Part shown: positions 8,713-17,699 of the stretch, in pieces
Layout: each line of letters begins with the position of its first letter
Numbering within the stretch: the stretch's first letter is position 1
Assembly (NCBI RefSeq): GCF_007004665.1
Contig: NZ_ML660054.1
Span: forward strand, 620,001 to 684,000
Source of the DNA: Denitrobaculum tricleocarpae
Lineage (GTDB): Bacteria > Pseudomonadota > Alphaproteobacteria > Kiloniellales > Kiloniellaceae
Length of the DNA: 64,000 nt
Direction: 5' to 3'
The notes under the pieces: generated by a model
Database searches by the model: none
Told to the model about the DNA's origin: nothing
The model's input: only the letters and a program-made list of their open reading frames with translations
Translations under genes and position numbers: made by a program

Positions 8713-9233
8713 CGCGCAGGCGCGGTGTTCTGATCATTAACAGGGCTTACTCTCGAATATGGACTGGCTTTTGACCCCTGGCGCAAGGCGACCGAGGTGT
8801 GATTTCGATATGACACTTACCCACATCTTGTATGATTCTTTCGTGAAAGACACAAAAAGTAAGAGCATCGAATTGCGAATCGCGCTAGCCTCGAATTTGT
8901 AAGGTACTGCTGTCCAAGGAAGATTGCTAAATCTTATGAACCCATCGCGGGCTTACAGAATGTCGCGATTGCTTGATCGGATAAGACGACCGAACAAGCC
9001 TGATCCCGAAAACCAGCCGGATCTGTTGTCCTCTTCAGGCAGTCCCGGCGAGAGGCTTCAAACCGACAGCAGCCTCGAAATCAGATCATCTCTTACAACT
9101 ACTTTTCTGAATGATGCGCCTCCCTTCGCGGAGGCGTTTGTCGTTTTAACACCCCGTGGTTCGTTCCTGAGATTGCTTATCGAACTTCCAGTGATTCGAA
9201 CCGCTCATTCGTTCCAGAAAACGGAGACCCTTT
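8713..9233. other. Long phoH leader or intergenic region
   Basis: This 521-base stretch separates divergent genes. An open frame runs from 8924 into phoH, but it overlaps phoH by 90 bases and has no domain features, so I do not call it. The notable element is the hairpin at 9117-9136 followed by a T-rich tract. The region between 8870 and 9147 could therefore encode a small RNA or a long attenuated leader. Confidence 0.4.
9117..9147 (+). terminator. Intrinsic terminator or attenuator upstream of phoH
   Basis: A perfect 7-bp stem, CGCCTCC (9117-9123) with GGAGGCG (9130-9136), encloses a six-base loop and is followed by TTTGTCGTTTT. This is a convincing rho-independent terminator on the plus strand. 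No coding gene ends just upstream, and phoH starts 87 bases downstream. It therefore ends either a short non-coding RNA or an attenuated phoH leader. Confidence 0.6.
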
Positions 9234-9965
9234 ATGGCCAAGCGTTCCTCGCGCAAAGTTTCCCGCAACGACAACAACGTTCGTCCGCTCTATCCGGAGC
9301 AGACGGGTTGGTCACCGCTGGATAATCAGCAACGAGACAAAAGCTATCTGCGCAAGGTCCGGCCCTACAACGACAATCAGGCCGCGTTACTTGAAGCCAT
9401 AGACACCCGCAACATGGTGCTCGCGCTCGGCCCTGCCGGCACGGGGAAAACCTATCTGGCAATCGCCAAGGCCGTTGAAGCTCTGGAAAAAGGCACCGTC
9501 GGGAAAATCATGCTCTCGCGGCCCGCGGTCGAAGCCGGCGAGAATCTGGGATACCTGCCGGGCGATCTCGAGGATAAGCTCGCGCCATATCTCCGGCCCC
9601 TCTATGACGCATTGAACGACCGGCTGGGCGCGAAACAGCTCAAATCCATGCTCAACGACGGATCGATCGAGATCGCGCCGGTTGCTTACATGCGCGGCAG
9701 AACACTGAACAACGCCTTCGTGGTGATCGACGAAGCGCAGAACTGCACCTTTGTCCAAATCAAGATGCTGCTGACCCGCCTCGGCTGGCACTCGACGATG
9801 GTCCTGACCGGCGACCCTGACCAGAGCGACCTGCTGCCCGGTATTTCCGGGCTGTCGGAAATCGCCCAGAAGCTGGAACCCCTCGACGACATTTCAGTGG
9901 TGCGCCTGAAGGACGAGGATATCGTCCGGCATCCGCTGGTCGCCAGCATGCTGTCCGTCCTCTAA
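9234..9965 (+). CDS. phoH: PhoH family ATPase
   Basis: A 243-residue protein with a Walker A motif GPAGTGKT (about residues 66-73), the family segment GENLGYLPGDLEDKLAPYLRP, and a Walker B/DEAQ-like motif VIDEAQN. The short N-terminal extension is basic (AKRSSRKVSR). PhoH proteins are predicted RNA-handling ATPases, often phosphate-starvation induced, although no pho box was identified here. The ATG at 9234 has GGAGA upstream. The gene is convergent with the dipeptide transporter operon, whose last gene ends 12 bases away. Confidence 0.9.
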   Translation: MAKRSSRKVSRNDNNVRPLYPEQTGWSPLDNQQRDKSYLRKVRPYNDNQAALLEAIDTRNMVLALGPAGTGKTYLAIAKAVEALEKGTVGKIMLSRPAVEAGENLGYLPGDLEDKLAPYLRPLYDALNDRLGAKQLKSMLNDGSIEIAPVAYMRGRTLNNAFVVIDEAQNCTFVQIKMLLTRLGWHSTMVLTGDPDQSDLLPGISGLSEIAQKLEPLDDISVVRLKDEDIVRHPLVASMLSVL

Positions 9966-9976
9966 CGCGCGAAAAC

Positions 9977-10831
9977 CTACCTAGCCCCGGCGGGGCGCGC
10001 GGCACGACGAAGCCGTCGGCTGCGCCGGGGATCTGGATAAGGCACGGCGCTGATCAGGGACTTGGTGTAACTGTGCTGAGGATCGCTGAAGACCCTGTGG
10101 GTCGGCCCCGTCTCCAGAATTTCGCCCTCATACATCACAGCGACTTCATCGGTAATATGGCGCACAACCGAGAGGTCATGGCTGATGAAAAGAAACGTCA
10201 GCCCGCGTCGCGTTTGCAGATCCATGATCAGGTTCAGAACCTGGGCCTGCACTGAGACGTCGAGCGCGGAAACCGGTTCGTCGGCAACGATCAGGCTGGG
10301 TTCGGTGATCAAAGCGCGGGCAATGGCAACCCGCTGACGCTGCCCACCGGAGAATTCATGGGGATAGCGATCTGCATCGCTGGGTTTAAGACCGACCGAG
10401 TTTAAGGTTTCTTCGACCCGCGCCCGTCGCTCGGACCGGCTCACATTCGGCAGCAGAACTTCCAGCGGTTCCGCAACGATCCGTTCGACTTTAAGGCGCG
10501 GGTCGAGCGACCCGTACGGGTCCTGAAACACCATTTGGAATTTTCGTCGTAGAGACCGAAGCTCCCTGGCCGGCAGGCGAGAGATATCGCGCCCTTCGAG
10601 CAGAACACGCCCGGAGACAGGCTGCTCCAAGCCCATCACCGTGCGGGCCAGGGTCGACTTGCCACAGCCGGACTCCCCGACGATCCCAAAGCTTTTACCC
10701 TGCTCGACGGAAAAGCTCACGCCATTGACGGCGCGAAACCGAGATGGCGGTGCAAAGAGACTCTCGCGGGGAAGCCTGTACTCGCGAACCAGATCCTCAA
10801 CTTGTAAGAGGGGTTGACTTCCGGCGGGCAT
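9977..10831 (-). CDS. Dipeptide/oligopeptide ABC transporter ATP-binding protein (DppF type)
   Basis: A 284-residue ABC ATPase: Walker A GESGCGKST, Q-loop region VFQDPYGSLDP, signature FSGGQRQRVAIARAL and Walker B LIVADEPVSALD. The C-terminal oligopeptide-type extension (HRVFSDPQHSYTKSLI) identifies the DppF/OppF branch. The ATG at 10831 overlaps the stop of the upstream ATPase as TGATG, showing translational coupling. It is the last gene of a five-gene operon (binding protein, two permeases, two ATPases). A longer frame to 10921 only reaches into the upstream gene. Confidence 0.93.
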   Translation of the reverse strand: MPAGSQPLLQVEDLVREYRLPRESLFAPPSRFRAVNGVSFSVEQGKSFGIVGESGCGKSTLARTVMGLEQPVSGRVLLEGRDISRLPARELRSLRRKFQMVFQDPYGSLDPRLKVERIVAEPLEVLLPNVSRSERRARVEETLNSVGLKPSDADRYPHEFSGGQRQRVAIARALITEPSLIVADEPVSALDVSVQAQVLNLIMDLQTRRGLTFLFISHDLSVVRHITDEVAVMYEGEILETGPTHRVFSDPQHSYTKSLISAVPYPDPRRSRRLRRAARPAGAR

Positions 10832-11817
10832 CACTGATCGACCTCCCCGCGCGCGATATTGAAACAGGCCGCGCCGTGACGATGCCCCAACGCCTCCATC
10901 TGCGGCACCGATTGATGACAAACATCCGTCGCAAATCCGCAGCGTGTCACGAAAGGACAGCCTGCCGGCCGCGAGAGCGCGTCCGGCACCCGCCCCGGGA
11001 TCGTTGACAGCGGGGTGCGCGTCGCCGCGCCGTCGGAACTATGGCTTGGCATGGCGGCAAAGAGGCCGCGCGTGTAAGGATGCGCCATACGTCGGAACAC
11101 TTCGTCAGTCGGGCCGTCCTCGACCACCCTGCCCGCATACATCACTGCCATCGTGTCTGTGGTTTCGGCCACTACTCCGAGGTCATGGGTGATCAGCACA
11201 AGCCCCATGTCGAATTCGTCTATGATCTCCGCGAGCAGATCCAGAATCTGCGCCTGAACCGTCACATCCAGTGCCGTCGTGGGTTCGTCCGCGACCAGAA
11301 TGTCCGGCCCGCAGGCCAACGCCATGGCAATCACGACCCGCTGCCGTTGGCCGCCGGAAAGCTGGTGCGGAAAGAGGCCGAGCGGAAAACGTTCGACCGG
11401 CAATCCGACCCGGGCAAGGCTCTGGGTCGCGCGGGTCTCTGACTCATGACGGGTCAGGCCGAGATGTAAACGCAGCCCCTCCCCGACCTGCCGCCCGATC
11501 GGGACAACCGGGTTCAATGCCGTCATGGGTTCCTGGAACACCATGGCCATCTTGCGGCCGCGCAGTTGGCAAAGACGCTCCTCTTCGGCCCTAAGAAGAT
11601 CTTCCCCATCAACGAGGATCGAGCCATGCGCGCGCATCCCCTGCGGCAAAAGCCCCATGATCGCCAGCGCGGTCATGGATTTGCCGCATCCGGATTCTCC
11701 CACGAGGCCGAGGCATTGACCTTTGTTAAGCAATAGGTTGACCTCATCGAGCAGACGATAAGTCCCCTCCGGCCCTTCCAGTTCCACGCAGAGATTTTCG
11801 ATCGACAGCAGAGCCAT
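10831..11817 (-). CDS. Dipeptide/oligopeptide ABC transporter ATP-binding protein (DppD type)
   Basis: A 328-residue ABC ATPase with Walker A GESGCGKSM, signature LSGGQRQRVVIAMAL and Walker B ILVADEPTTALD. The C-terminus has the cysteine-containing oligopeptide-family extension (GCPFVTRCGFATDVC), which in relatives binds an iron-sulfur cluster or metal. The pair of different ATPases is typical of Dpp/Opp/Nik/Gsi systems. It starts 2 bases after the end of the upstream permease and overlaps the next ATPase start, so both are co-translated. Confidence 0.93.
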   Translation of the reverse strand: MALLSIENLCVELEGPEGTYRLLDEVNLLLNKGQCLGLVGESGCGKSMTALAIMGLLPQGMRAHGSILVDGEDLLRAEEERLCQLRGRKMAMVFQEPMTALNPVVPIGRQVGEGLRLHLGLTRHESETRATQSLARVGLPVERFPLGLFPHQLSGGQRQRVVIAMALACGPDILVADEPTTALDVTVQAQILDLLAEIIDEFDMGLVLITHDLGVVAETTDTMAVMYAGRVVEDGPTDEVFRRMAHPYTRGLFAAMPSHSSDGAATRTPLSTIPGRVPDALSRPAGCPFVTRCGFATDVCHQSVPQMEALGHRHGAACFNIARGEVDQ

Positions 11818-11819
11818 AG

Positions 11820-12668
11820 CTATCTCTCGCGCCTGAGACGGGGATCGAGAACATCGCGCAATCCATCGCCGAAGAGATTGAGTCCCAACACGGTGAGTGC
11901 GATCGCGAGCCCCGGAAAGATTGCCAGTTGCGGCGCCAGAAACATCAGCGTCTGGGCTTCGTTCAACATCTTGCCCCAGCTTGGTTGTGGCGGTTGCGTG
12001 CCCAGCCCCAGATAGCTCAGTCCCGCCTCAGCAAGGATCGCGAGAGCGAACTGGATCGTGACCTGAACGATCAGCACCGATGAGATGTTCGGCAGAATAT
12101 GCTCAATGGAGATCCGCACGGGTCCTTTCCCGGCCACGCGCGCGGCCAGAATGAATTCCCGTTTCCAAACCACCAGCGCCGCGCCGCGTGTCAGGCGCGC
12201 AAAGACCGGAATATTAAAGATACCAATGGCGATGATGGAATTGATGGCACCGGGACCCGCCAAGGCCGTGATCATCACCGCAGACAACAGAGCCGGAAAG
12301 GCAAAGGCAAAATCGTTGGCGCGCATCAGGATCTCGTCCAGCCAACCCTGACGCGCCGCGGCAATCGCGCCCAGGGGCACACCGATTCCGACACCCAGTC
12401 CGACCGCTACGATCGCCACGGCGACGGAGTTGACCGCGCCCGCCATCAACAGGGACACGAGATCCCGGCCGAACTGGTCGGTACCCAGCCAATGCGCCGA
12501 GGAGATGCCTTGAAAGCGGCGCGCCACGACGATCTCTTCGACCGGATAGGGTGTCCAGACCAAGGCGACGGCAGCGAGCGCGACAAACAGAAGGGTAATG
12601 ACGCCACCTATTACAAAACCCCGGCTGCGCAGTCCCATACGCCAGATCTCGGCAAACCCCTCAGACAT
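11820..12668 (-). CDS. Dipeptide-type ABC transporter permease (DppC type)
   Basis: A 282-residue inner-membrane permease. The N-terminal helix (GFVIGGVITLLFVALAAVALVW) is followed by the DppC-specific loop with HWLGTDQFGRDL and then five more helices; the EAA-like coupling loop is ARVAGKGPVRISIEHILPN. The ATG at 12668 overlaps the 3-prime end of the DppB gene by 8 bases. A longer frame to 12797 merely extends into that gene and is rejected. It forms a heterodimeric channel with the preceding permease. Confidence 0.92.
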   Translation of the reverse strand: MSEGFAEIWRMGLRSRGFVIGGVITLLFVALAAVALVWTPYPVEEIVVARRFQGISSAHWLGTDQFGRDLVSLLMAGAVNSVAVAIVAVGLGVGIGVPLGAIAAARQGWLDEILMRANDFAFAFPALLSAVMITALAGPGAINSIIAIGIFNIPVFARLTRGAALVVWKREFILAARVAGKGPVRISIEHILPNISSVLIVQVTIQFALAILAEAGLSYLGLGTQPPQPSWGKMLNEAQTLMFLAPQLAIFPGLAIALTVLGLNLFGDGLRDVLDPRLRRER

Positions 12669-13617
12669 GGCCGCCCCCGCTGCGCAGCCTGGGATCCAGA
12701 ACCGCGTATCCCACGTCGACCAGGAAATTGACCAGGACGACCGAGCCCGCCAGCAAGACCACCAGGTCTTTGACGACGATGAGATCGCGCTGCGCAATCG
12801 CCTGAAACAGCAGGCGCCCGAGGCCCGGCAGATAAAAAACGTTTTCGATGATGATGGTCCCCGCCAGCAGAAACGAAAACTGCAGCCCCAGGATCGTAAT
12901 CACCGGGATGAGGGCGTTTCGCACGGCGTGCCGCCACAAGGCCGCGTTGCGCGAGAGTCCCTTGGCCCTGGCGGTACGTACAAAGTCTTCCTGCAGCACT
13001 TCCAGCACCGAGGAACGCGTCACCCGGGTCAGAATCGCGGCCTGTGGCAGCGCCAGGGCGAAGGCAGGCAGCAGCAGCGACTGGACCGCCGGCCAAAACC
13101 CGGCATCCCAGCCCGCGAAGCCGCCGGCAGGCACCCATTGCAGGGTCACTGAGAACAGCAGGATGAGCAGGATCGCAAACCAGAAATTGGGAATCGCGAT
13201 CCCGAACTGCGCTGCACCGGTCAAGGCGATGTCGAGCGGTTTGTTGTGTCGGGATGCCGCGATAACACCCAGGGGAATGGCAATCACTGTCGAGAGAGTC
13301 AAAGCCATGACCGCCAGCGGCAAACTCACCACCACACGTTCGACAATCAATTCCGAAACTGGCACGTCGTAAGTATAGCTGCGGCCCAGTTCACCGGTCA
13401 CCAGGCCACCGACCCACTGGAAGAAGCGCAACCAGGCGGGCTGATCCAATCCCATCTCAGCCCGCAGAGCCGCCAAGGTGTCGGGCTGCGCCGACACGCC
13501 GAGCATCACGAGCGCCGGATCGCCAGGCAAAATTTCCAGAACCGAAAACACCACAACGGCGGCCACCAGCAGGGTCGCCACCAGCATGATCAGGCGCTTA
13601 ACCAGGAACAGGGTCAT
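12661..13617 (-). CDS. Dipeptide-type ABC transporter permease (DppB type)
   Basis: A 318-residue permease with six predicted helices. The N-terminus shows the DppB pattern (LVKRLIMLVATLLVAAVVVFSVLE, then LPGDPALVMLG), and the coupling loop is VRTARAKGLSRNAALWRHAVRNALIP. It follows the binding-protein gene after 65 bases and overlaps the next permease. The system probably imports short peptides or peptide-like compounds; the substrate cannot be told from the permease alone. Confidence 0.93.
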   Translation of the reverse strand: MTLFLVKRLIMLVATLLVAAVVVFSVLEILPGDPALVMLGVSAQPDTLAALRAEMGLDQPAWLRFFQWVGGLVTGELGRSYTYDVPVSELIVERVVVSLPLAVMALTLSTVIAIPLGVIAASRHNKPLDIALTGAAQFGIAIPNFWFAILLILLFSVTLQWVPAGGFAGWDAGFWPAVQSLLLPAFALALPQAAILTRVTRSSVLEVLQEDFVRTARAKGLSRNAALWRHAVRNALIPVITILGLQFSFLLAGTIIIENVFYLPGLGRLLFQAIAQRDLIVVKDLVVLLAGSVVLVNFLVDVGYAVLDPRLRSGGGHV

Positions 13618-13682
13618 CGACGACCGACGAAGTCTTCACGACAAGATCGACGCATGCGAGGCAATTCCTTGTTCCGGGGGCG

Positions 13683-15164
13683 TCACTTTTCCCAGGAAAC
13701 ATCGGTCAGGTCATTGGCCTGCACCGGGCTGTTCTCCCACAGGCCCCTAACCTTGGCATTCCAGACGCCGTGCTTCGCGAGCTGGAACAAAAAGCCGTTC
13801 ACGGCATCGTCAGCCAGACGTTTTTGCGCATCCGCCATCACATCATAACGCGCCTTTTCATCGACCTCGGCCGCCAGCTTATCCATAAGCCCATTGAAGG
13901 CCTCACTCCGGTAATCGAAGTAGTAGTCTTCTCTGGCATAGATGCCGATATCCATGGGCTCCGTATGCGAGACGATCGTGAGGTCGAAATCCTGACCTCG
14001 GAATGCCTGCTCCAGCCATTGCGCCCATTCGACCGGAATGATCTCCAGGTCTATTCCGATCTCACGGAGCTGGGACGCGACGATCTCTCCTCCGCGCCGC
14101 GCGTAGCTTGGCGGCGGCAGCTTGATGGTCGCCTTGAAGCCGTCCGCGTGACCCGCCTCTGCCAGAAGGGCTTTCGCCTTTTCCAGGTTCAGCGGATAGC
14201 GGTCCGTCAGGTCGACGTAGGCCGGATGGTGCGGCGCAAAGTGGCTGCCGATAGGGGTGCCGTAACCAAACATGGCGCCGTCGATGATGGCTTTGCGGTC
14301 GATCGCATGCGCAATGGCCTGACGGACCCGGATATCGTCAAAGGGCGGACGACCGTTGTTGGTCGAGAGAATGGTCTCGCCCTCGGTGCTCCCGATCACC
14401 ACTGTAAAGCGCGGATCGGCTTCGAACTGCACCATGCTCTCGGGCGCCGGGAAGTTTGCGAAAGCATCGACATCCCCGGCCATCATGGCCGATACCGCCG
14501 CTGCGGGATCCGGGATAAAACGGAAGGTCGCCGTGGCCAGTTTCGCAGGTTCGCCCCAGTAGTCTTCGTTGTGCACCAATTCGACACGGTCGCCCTTGAC
14601 CCAACGCTTGAACTTAAAGGGACCGGTGCCGACCGGGTTGGCTTTGTTGCCGTCCGCGCTCTCTTCGCCGACCACGACCGCGTCACCCCATCCCAGATTG
14701 AACAGGAAGTGCCCGGTCGGACGCTTGAGCGTGATGATGACCGTGCCCGCTCCCTCGGCGGCGACGGACTCGATTGCTTCGAACAGAGCCTTCTGCGCGT
14801 TCACACTGTCCTCTGCGATGGCCCGTTCGATAGAGAAGACGACATCGGCGGAATCCATCGCGGTTCCATCGTGAAACTTCACATCGTCACGCAGGTCGAA
14901 GCGGTAAGTCTTGCCGTCGTCCGAAACTTTCCAACTCGACGCAAGACCCGGTTTGACCTCGCCGTTCCGGTCGATACGGGTCAGACCTTCAAAGACGTTT
15001 GCATAGACCACTTCATCGATGGCAGCCGCCGCGCCGGCTGTCGGATCCAGATGCGGAGGTTCCAGGACCACGCCCATATTGAGATGTCCGTCACCCGCCG
15101 CCTGAAGCTGGAGTGGGATCAAGCCCGCGGCGCAAACTGCCACGGCCATTACGAGCCGCTTCAT
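13683..15164 (-). CDS. Periplasmic substrate-binding protein of dipeptide-type ABC transporter (SBP_bac_5)
   Basis: A 493-residue protein of the SBP_bac_5 family. A signal peptide (residues 1-22, ending LQLQAAG) is followed by the family landmarks PPHLDPTAG near the N-terminus, YRFDLRDDVKFHDG at about 90-105, and NPVGTGPFKF near 180. Binding proteins of this class capture dipeptides, oligopeptides or nickel/haem-type ligands. The ATG at 15164 has GGGGAG 7 bases upstream. It is the first gene of the operon and presumably the most highly expressed. Confidence 0.93.
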   Translation of the reverse strand: MKRLVMAVAVCAAGLIPLQLQAAGDGHLNMGVVLEPPHLDPTAGAAAAIDEVVYANVFEGLTRIDRNGEVKPGLASSWKVSDDGKTYRFDLRDDVKFHDGTAMDSADVVFSIERAIAEDSVNAQKALFEAIESVAAEGAGTVIITLKRPTGHFLFNLGWGDAVVVGEESADGNKANPVGTGPFKFKRWVKGDRVELVHNEDYWGEPAKLATATFRFIPDPAAAVSAMMAGDVDAFANFPAPESMVQFEADPRFTVVIGSTEGETILSTNNGRPPFDDIRVRQAIAHAIDRKAIIDGAMFGYGTPIGSHFAPHHPAYVDLTDRYPLNLEKAKALLAEAGHADGFKATIKLPPPSYARRGGEIVASQLREIGIDLEIIPVEWAQWLEQAFRGQDFDLTIVSHTEPMDIGIYAREDYYFDYRSEAFNGLMDKLAAEVDEKARYDVMADAQKRLADDAVNGFLFQLAKHGVWNAKVRGLWENSPVQANDLTDVSWEK

Positions 15165-15369
15165 AGTTGACTCCCCGTTATGCTAATTCGGCGCAACCGC
15201 GACCGGAACATGCCGAAAGCCGGGATCGATCCGGCATCCGATACACTCATCGTGGTTATTTTCTTGGGATCTTATACCCGAAAAGCTGCATTGGCTATGT
15301 TTCCAGTTCTCGTCCATGTCCGACAAACGCAACCATTAGACCGGCAAATTCTGGAACGATATAGGCGGC

Positions 15370-16470
15370 TTACTCTGCCCACTGAAGGCGCTTGAAAGCC
15401 TTCCCCTCGCTGTCGAAAAGGTGGCAGTAGCTCGGCGGCACGGCCAGCGACAAGGCCTCGCCCGGCTTCGCCCGGTTGGCTCCCGAGGCCTCGACGACAA
15501 CCTGTTCGCCGTTACCGGACTGGCCATAGAGGAACGAAGTCCCGCCCAGGTGTTCGGCAACCTCGACGTTGAAGTCCATACGCGGGTTGCCGTCATCCTG
15601 TTCCGAGAAGTGTTCCGGCCGAATACCGAGCTTGACCTTCTGCCCGATTTCGGCACCGTTCATGGCAACCGGCAGATCCGCCTGATTGCCGCCGGGCAGC
15701 GCCACAGTCACGGCAGATTCGTTTTTGGCGAGGATTTCGCTCGAGACAAAGTTCATCTTCGGCGAGCCAATGAAACCGGCGACGAACTCATTGCAGGGAT
15801 GATGATAGAGGTCCAACGGGGCACCGACCTGTTCGACATAGCCACCGCGCAGCACGACGATCTTGTCCGCCATGGTCATGGCTTCGACCTGATCGTGGGT
15901 CACGTAGATCATAGTGGCGTCAAGCTGCTGATGCAGTTTCGCGATTTCAACGCGCATCTGCACCCGCAGTTCCGCATCCAGGTTGGACAGCGGCTCATCG
16001 AACAGGAAGACTTTCGGGTTGCGGACAATCGCCCGCCCGATTGCAACCCGCTGGCGCTGACCGCCGGAAAGCGCCTTGGGGCGCCGGTCCATCAGTGGAC
16101 CCAGTTGCAGAATACGCGCCGCCTCGCCGACTTTCTCGTCGATTTCCGCCTTGGGGTGATTGGACATGCGCAAACCGAAGCCCATGTTCTCGGCAACCGT
16201 CATGTGGGGATAGAGCGCATAGGATTGAAAAACCATGGCGATGCCGCGATCCACGGCTTCGACATTGGTCACGTCGGTCTCGTCGATAAAGATCTGGCCG
16301 TCGGTCGTTTCCTCAAGCCCCGCAATCAAGCGCAGCAGCGTGGACTTGCCGCAGCCCGACGGCCCGACAAAAACGACGAATTCACGATGCTTTAGCTCCA
16401 GGTCGACTCCATGGATGATTTCCACATCCCCAAAGCGTTTGACCACAGACTTCAGCTGCACGTCAGCCAT
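15370..16470 (-). CDS. Sugar ABC transporter ATP-binding protein (MalK/UgpC type)
   Basis: A 366-residue ABC ATPase with Walker A GPSGCGKST, signature LSGGQRQRVAIGRAI, Walker B VFLFDEPLSNLD and the switch His in YVTHDQ. Residues about 240-366 form the TOBE/MalK regulatory domain (LGIRPEHF). It energises import of sugars through a CUT1 permease pair. It is divergent from the permease genes at 16817-18551, which lack their own ATPase, so it almost certainly serves them. The ATG at 16470 has GGGAGGG upstream. Confidence 0.93.
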   Translation of the reverse strand: MADVQLKSVVKRFGDVEIIHGVDLELKHREFVVFVGPSGCGKSTLLRLIAGLEETTDGQIFIDETDVTNVEAVDRGIAMVFQSYALYPHMTVAENMGFGLRMSNHPKAEIDEKVGEAARILQLGPLMDRRPKALSGGQRQRVAIGRAIVRNPKVFLFDEPLSNLDAELRVQMRVEIAKLHQQLDATMIYVTHDQVEAMTMADKIVVLRGGYVEQVGAPLDLYHHPCNEFVAGFIGSPKMNFVSSEILAKNESAVTVALPGGNQADLPVAMNGAEIGQKVKLGIRPEHFSEQDDGNPRMDFNVEVAEHLGGTSFLYGQSGNGEQVVVEASGANRAKPGEALSLAVPPSYCHLFDSEGKAFKRLQWAE

Positions 16471-16816
16471 TTGCCCAACCCTCCCTCGGGATCAACAGGG
16501 TCATTTTATTTTTCTTTTATTGCGTGCCTCGCACACTCTGCCGAGCGCACGAGAAACACCTGCCAGTTTGAGCAGCACCTCTATCTTCGTCAAGCAGCCT
16601 CTTTCTTTTTTTTTCGTTTTCTTTCTTTCCAATTGACAAGACGAAAGCTCTGGCGAAATACTCGACGCTGTCGGGTTCACGGTCCAAACAACGCAAGCGC
16701 AAAAAGCGAATTGAGAAGTCCGCTCCCTGTAAGAACCGCGTTTCGTTGCTCACCCGGCTCGATATCGAAATAAAAAGAAAGTCACCGCTCAAGGCGTCAA
16801 ACAAGGGGAGAGGTTC
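16471..16816. other. Divergent promoter region of the galactoside island
   Basis: A 346-base gap between the ATPase gene and the permease operon. It holds a striking pyrimidine-rich tract on the plus strand (16599-16630) with repeated CTTTC pentamers, then a TTGACA (16633-16638) with a plausible AATACT (16657-16662) 18 bases further. This is a reasonable site for control by the DeoR-family regulator encoded at 21705. No gene is seen. Confidence 0.45.
16599..16630 (+). promoter_or_regulatory. CTTTC-repeat tract, candidate DeoR-family operator
   Basis: The tract contains CTTTC at 16601, 16621 and 16625, with TTTTCG between. DeoR-family sugar regulators such as AgaR are known to bind direct repeats of CTTTC-like pentamers. 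Related motifs occur before the DeoR gene itself and before the sugar-binding-protein gene. The assignment is inference from motif resemblance and gene context. Confidence 0.35.
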
Positions 16817-17695
16817 ATGTCGCAGTATTGGCGCAAGAACCAGGTCAAAATAGCGCCGTGGCTGTTTCTGGCGCCGGCCTTTTTTGTCTTCGCCCTCTAT
16901 GTCCTGAACCCCATTGCTCAGAGTGTCTGGATCAGCTTCCACGAATGGGACGGGCTTGGTGAAAAAACCTTTATCGGCCTTGCGAATTACGAAGAGCTTT
17001 TCGATGACGATCAGTTCTGGATTTCGCTGACCAACAACGTTTACTGGCTAGTGCTCTATATGCTGGCCCCGCCGATCGGTCTCGGCATCGCGCTGTTCCT
17101 GAACCAGAATGTTCCCGGTATCCGGCTGGTCAAATCGCTTTTCTTCTTTCCCTTCGTGATTTCCCAGGTCGTCGTCGGACTGATCTTCGCATGGTTCTAT
17201 GATCCCCATAACGGTCTGATGACGGTTATCCTGGGCAGTTTCGGCATGGATCCGATCGCCGTCCTCTCCGACGAGGATCTGGTGACCTACGGCATTATCG
17301 CCGCCGGCCTCTGGCCGCAGATTGCCTACTGCATGATTCTTTATCTCACCGGGCTTAACTCCCTGAGCCCGGACCAGATCGAGGCTGCGCGCCTCGATGG
17401 CGCAAAGGGCCTTCGCATGCTCTGGCACGTCGTGCTGCCGCAGCTGATGCCGGCGACCTTTATCGCCATCGTAGTGACCGTTATCGGTGCGCTGCGTAGC
17501 TTCGATCTGGTAGCCATCATGACCGACGGCGGCCCTTACGGCAGCTCGAGCGTCCTGGCCTACTTCATGTACGAGCAGTCCATGTTCAACTATCGCATGG
17601 GATACGGTGCCGCGATCGCCACGGTCCTCTTCCTGATCATGGACATCTACATCGCCTTCTTCCTCTGGCGCATGATCCGCGCAGAGAGGGGCTGA
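16817..17695 (+). CDS. Sugar ABC transporter permease (MalF/UgpA type, CUT1)
   Basis: A 292-residue permease with six predicted membrane helices. It begins with the APWLFLAPAFFVFALYVLNP helix typical of CUT1 permeases; the coupling loop reads EAARLDGAKGLRMLWHVVLPQL. The ATG at 16817 follows GGGGAGAGG. Its partner permease starts 4 bases after this stop. With the divergent ATPase and the binding protein at 25881 it should form a complete importer. Linkage to alpha- and beta-galactosidases suggests galactosides as substrate. Confidence 0.93.
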   Translation: MSQYWRKNQVKIAPWLFLAPAFFVFALYVLNPIAQSVWISFHEWDGLGEKTFIGLANYEELFDDDQFWISLTNNVYWLVLYMLAPPIGLGIALFLNQNVPGIRLVKSLFFFPFVISQVVVGLIFAWFYDPHNGLMTVILGSFGMDPIAVLSDEDLVTYGIIAAGLWPQIAYCMILYLTGLNSLSPDQIEAARLDGAKGLRMLWHVVLPQLMPATFIAIVVTVIGALRSFDLVAIMTDGGPYGSSSVLAYFMYEQSMFNYRMGYGAAIATVLFLIMDIYIAFFLWRMIRAERG

Positions 17696-17699
17696 GCCG

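Noticed and set aside
8924-9325. Plus-strand ORF of 133 codons before phoH
   Set aside because: Overlaps phoH by 92 bases in another frame, spans a strong terminator hairpin, starts with TTG without a ribosome site and has no domain features.
13770-15170. 466-codon plus-strand ORF
   Set aside because: Entirely antisense to the substrate-binding protein gene, whose family match is unambiguous; an effect of high GC in third positions.
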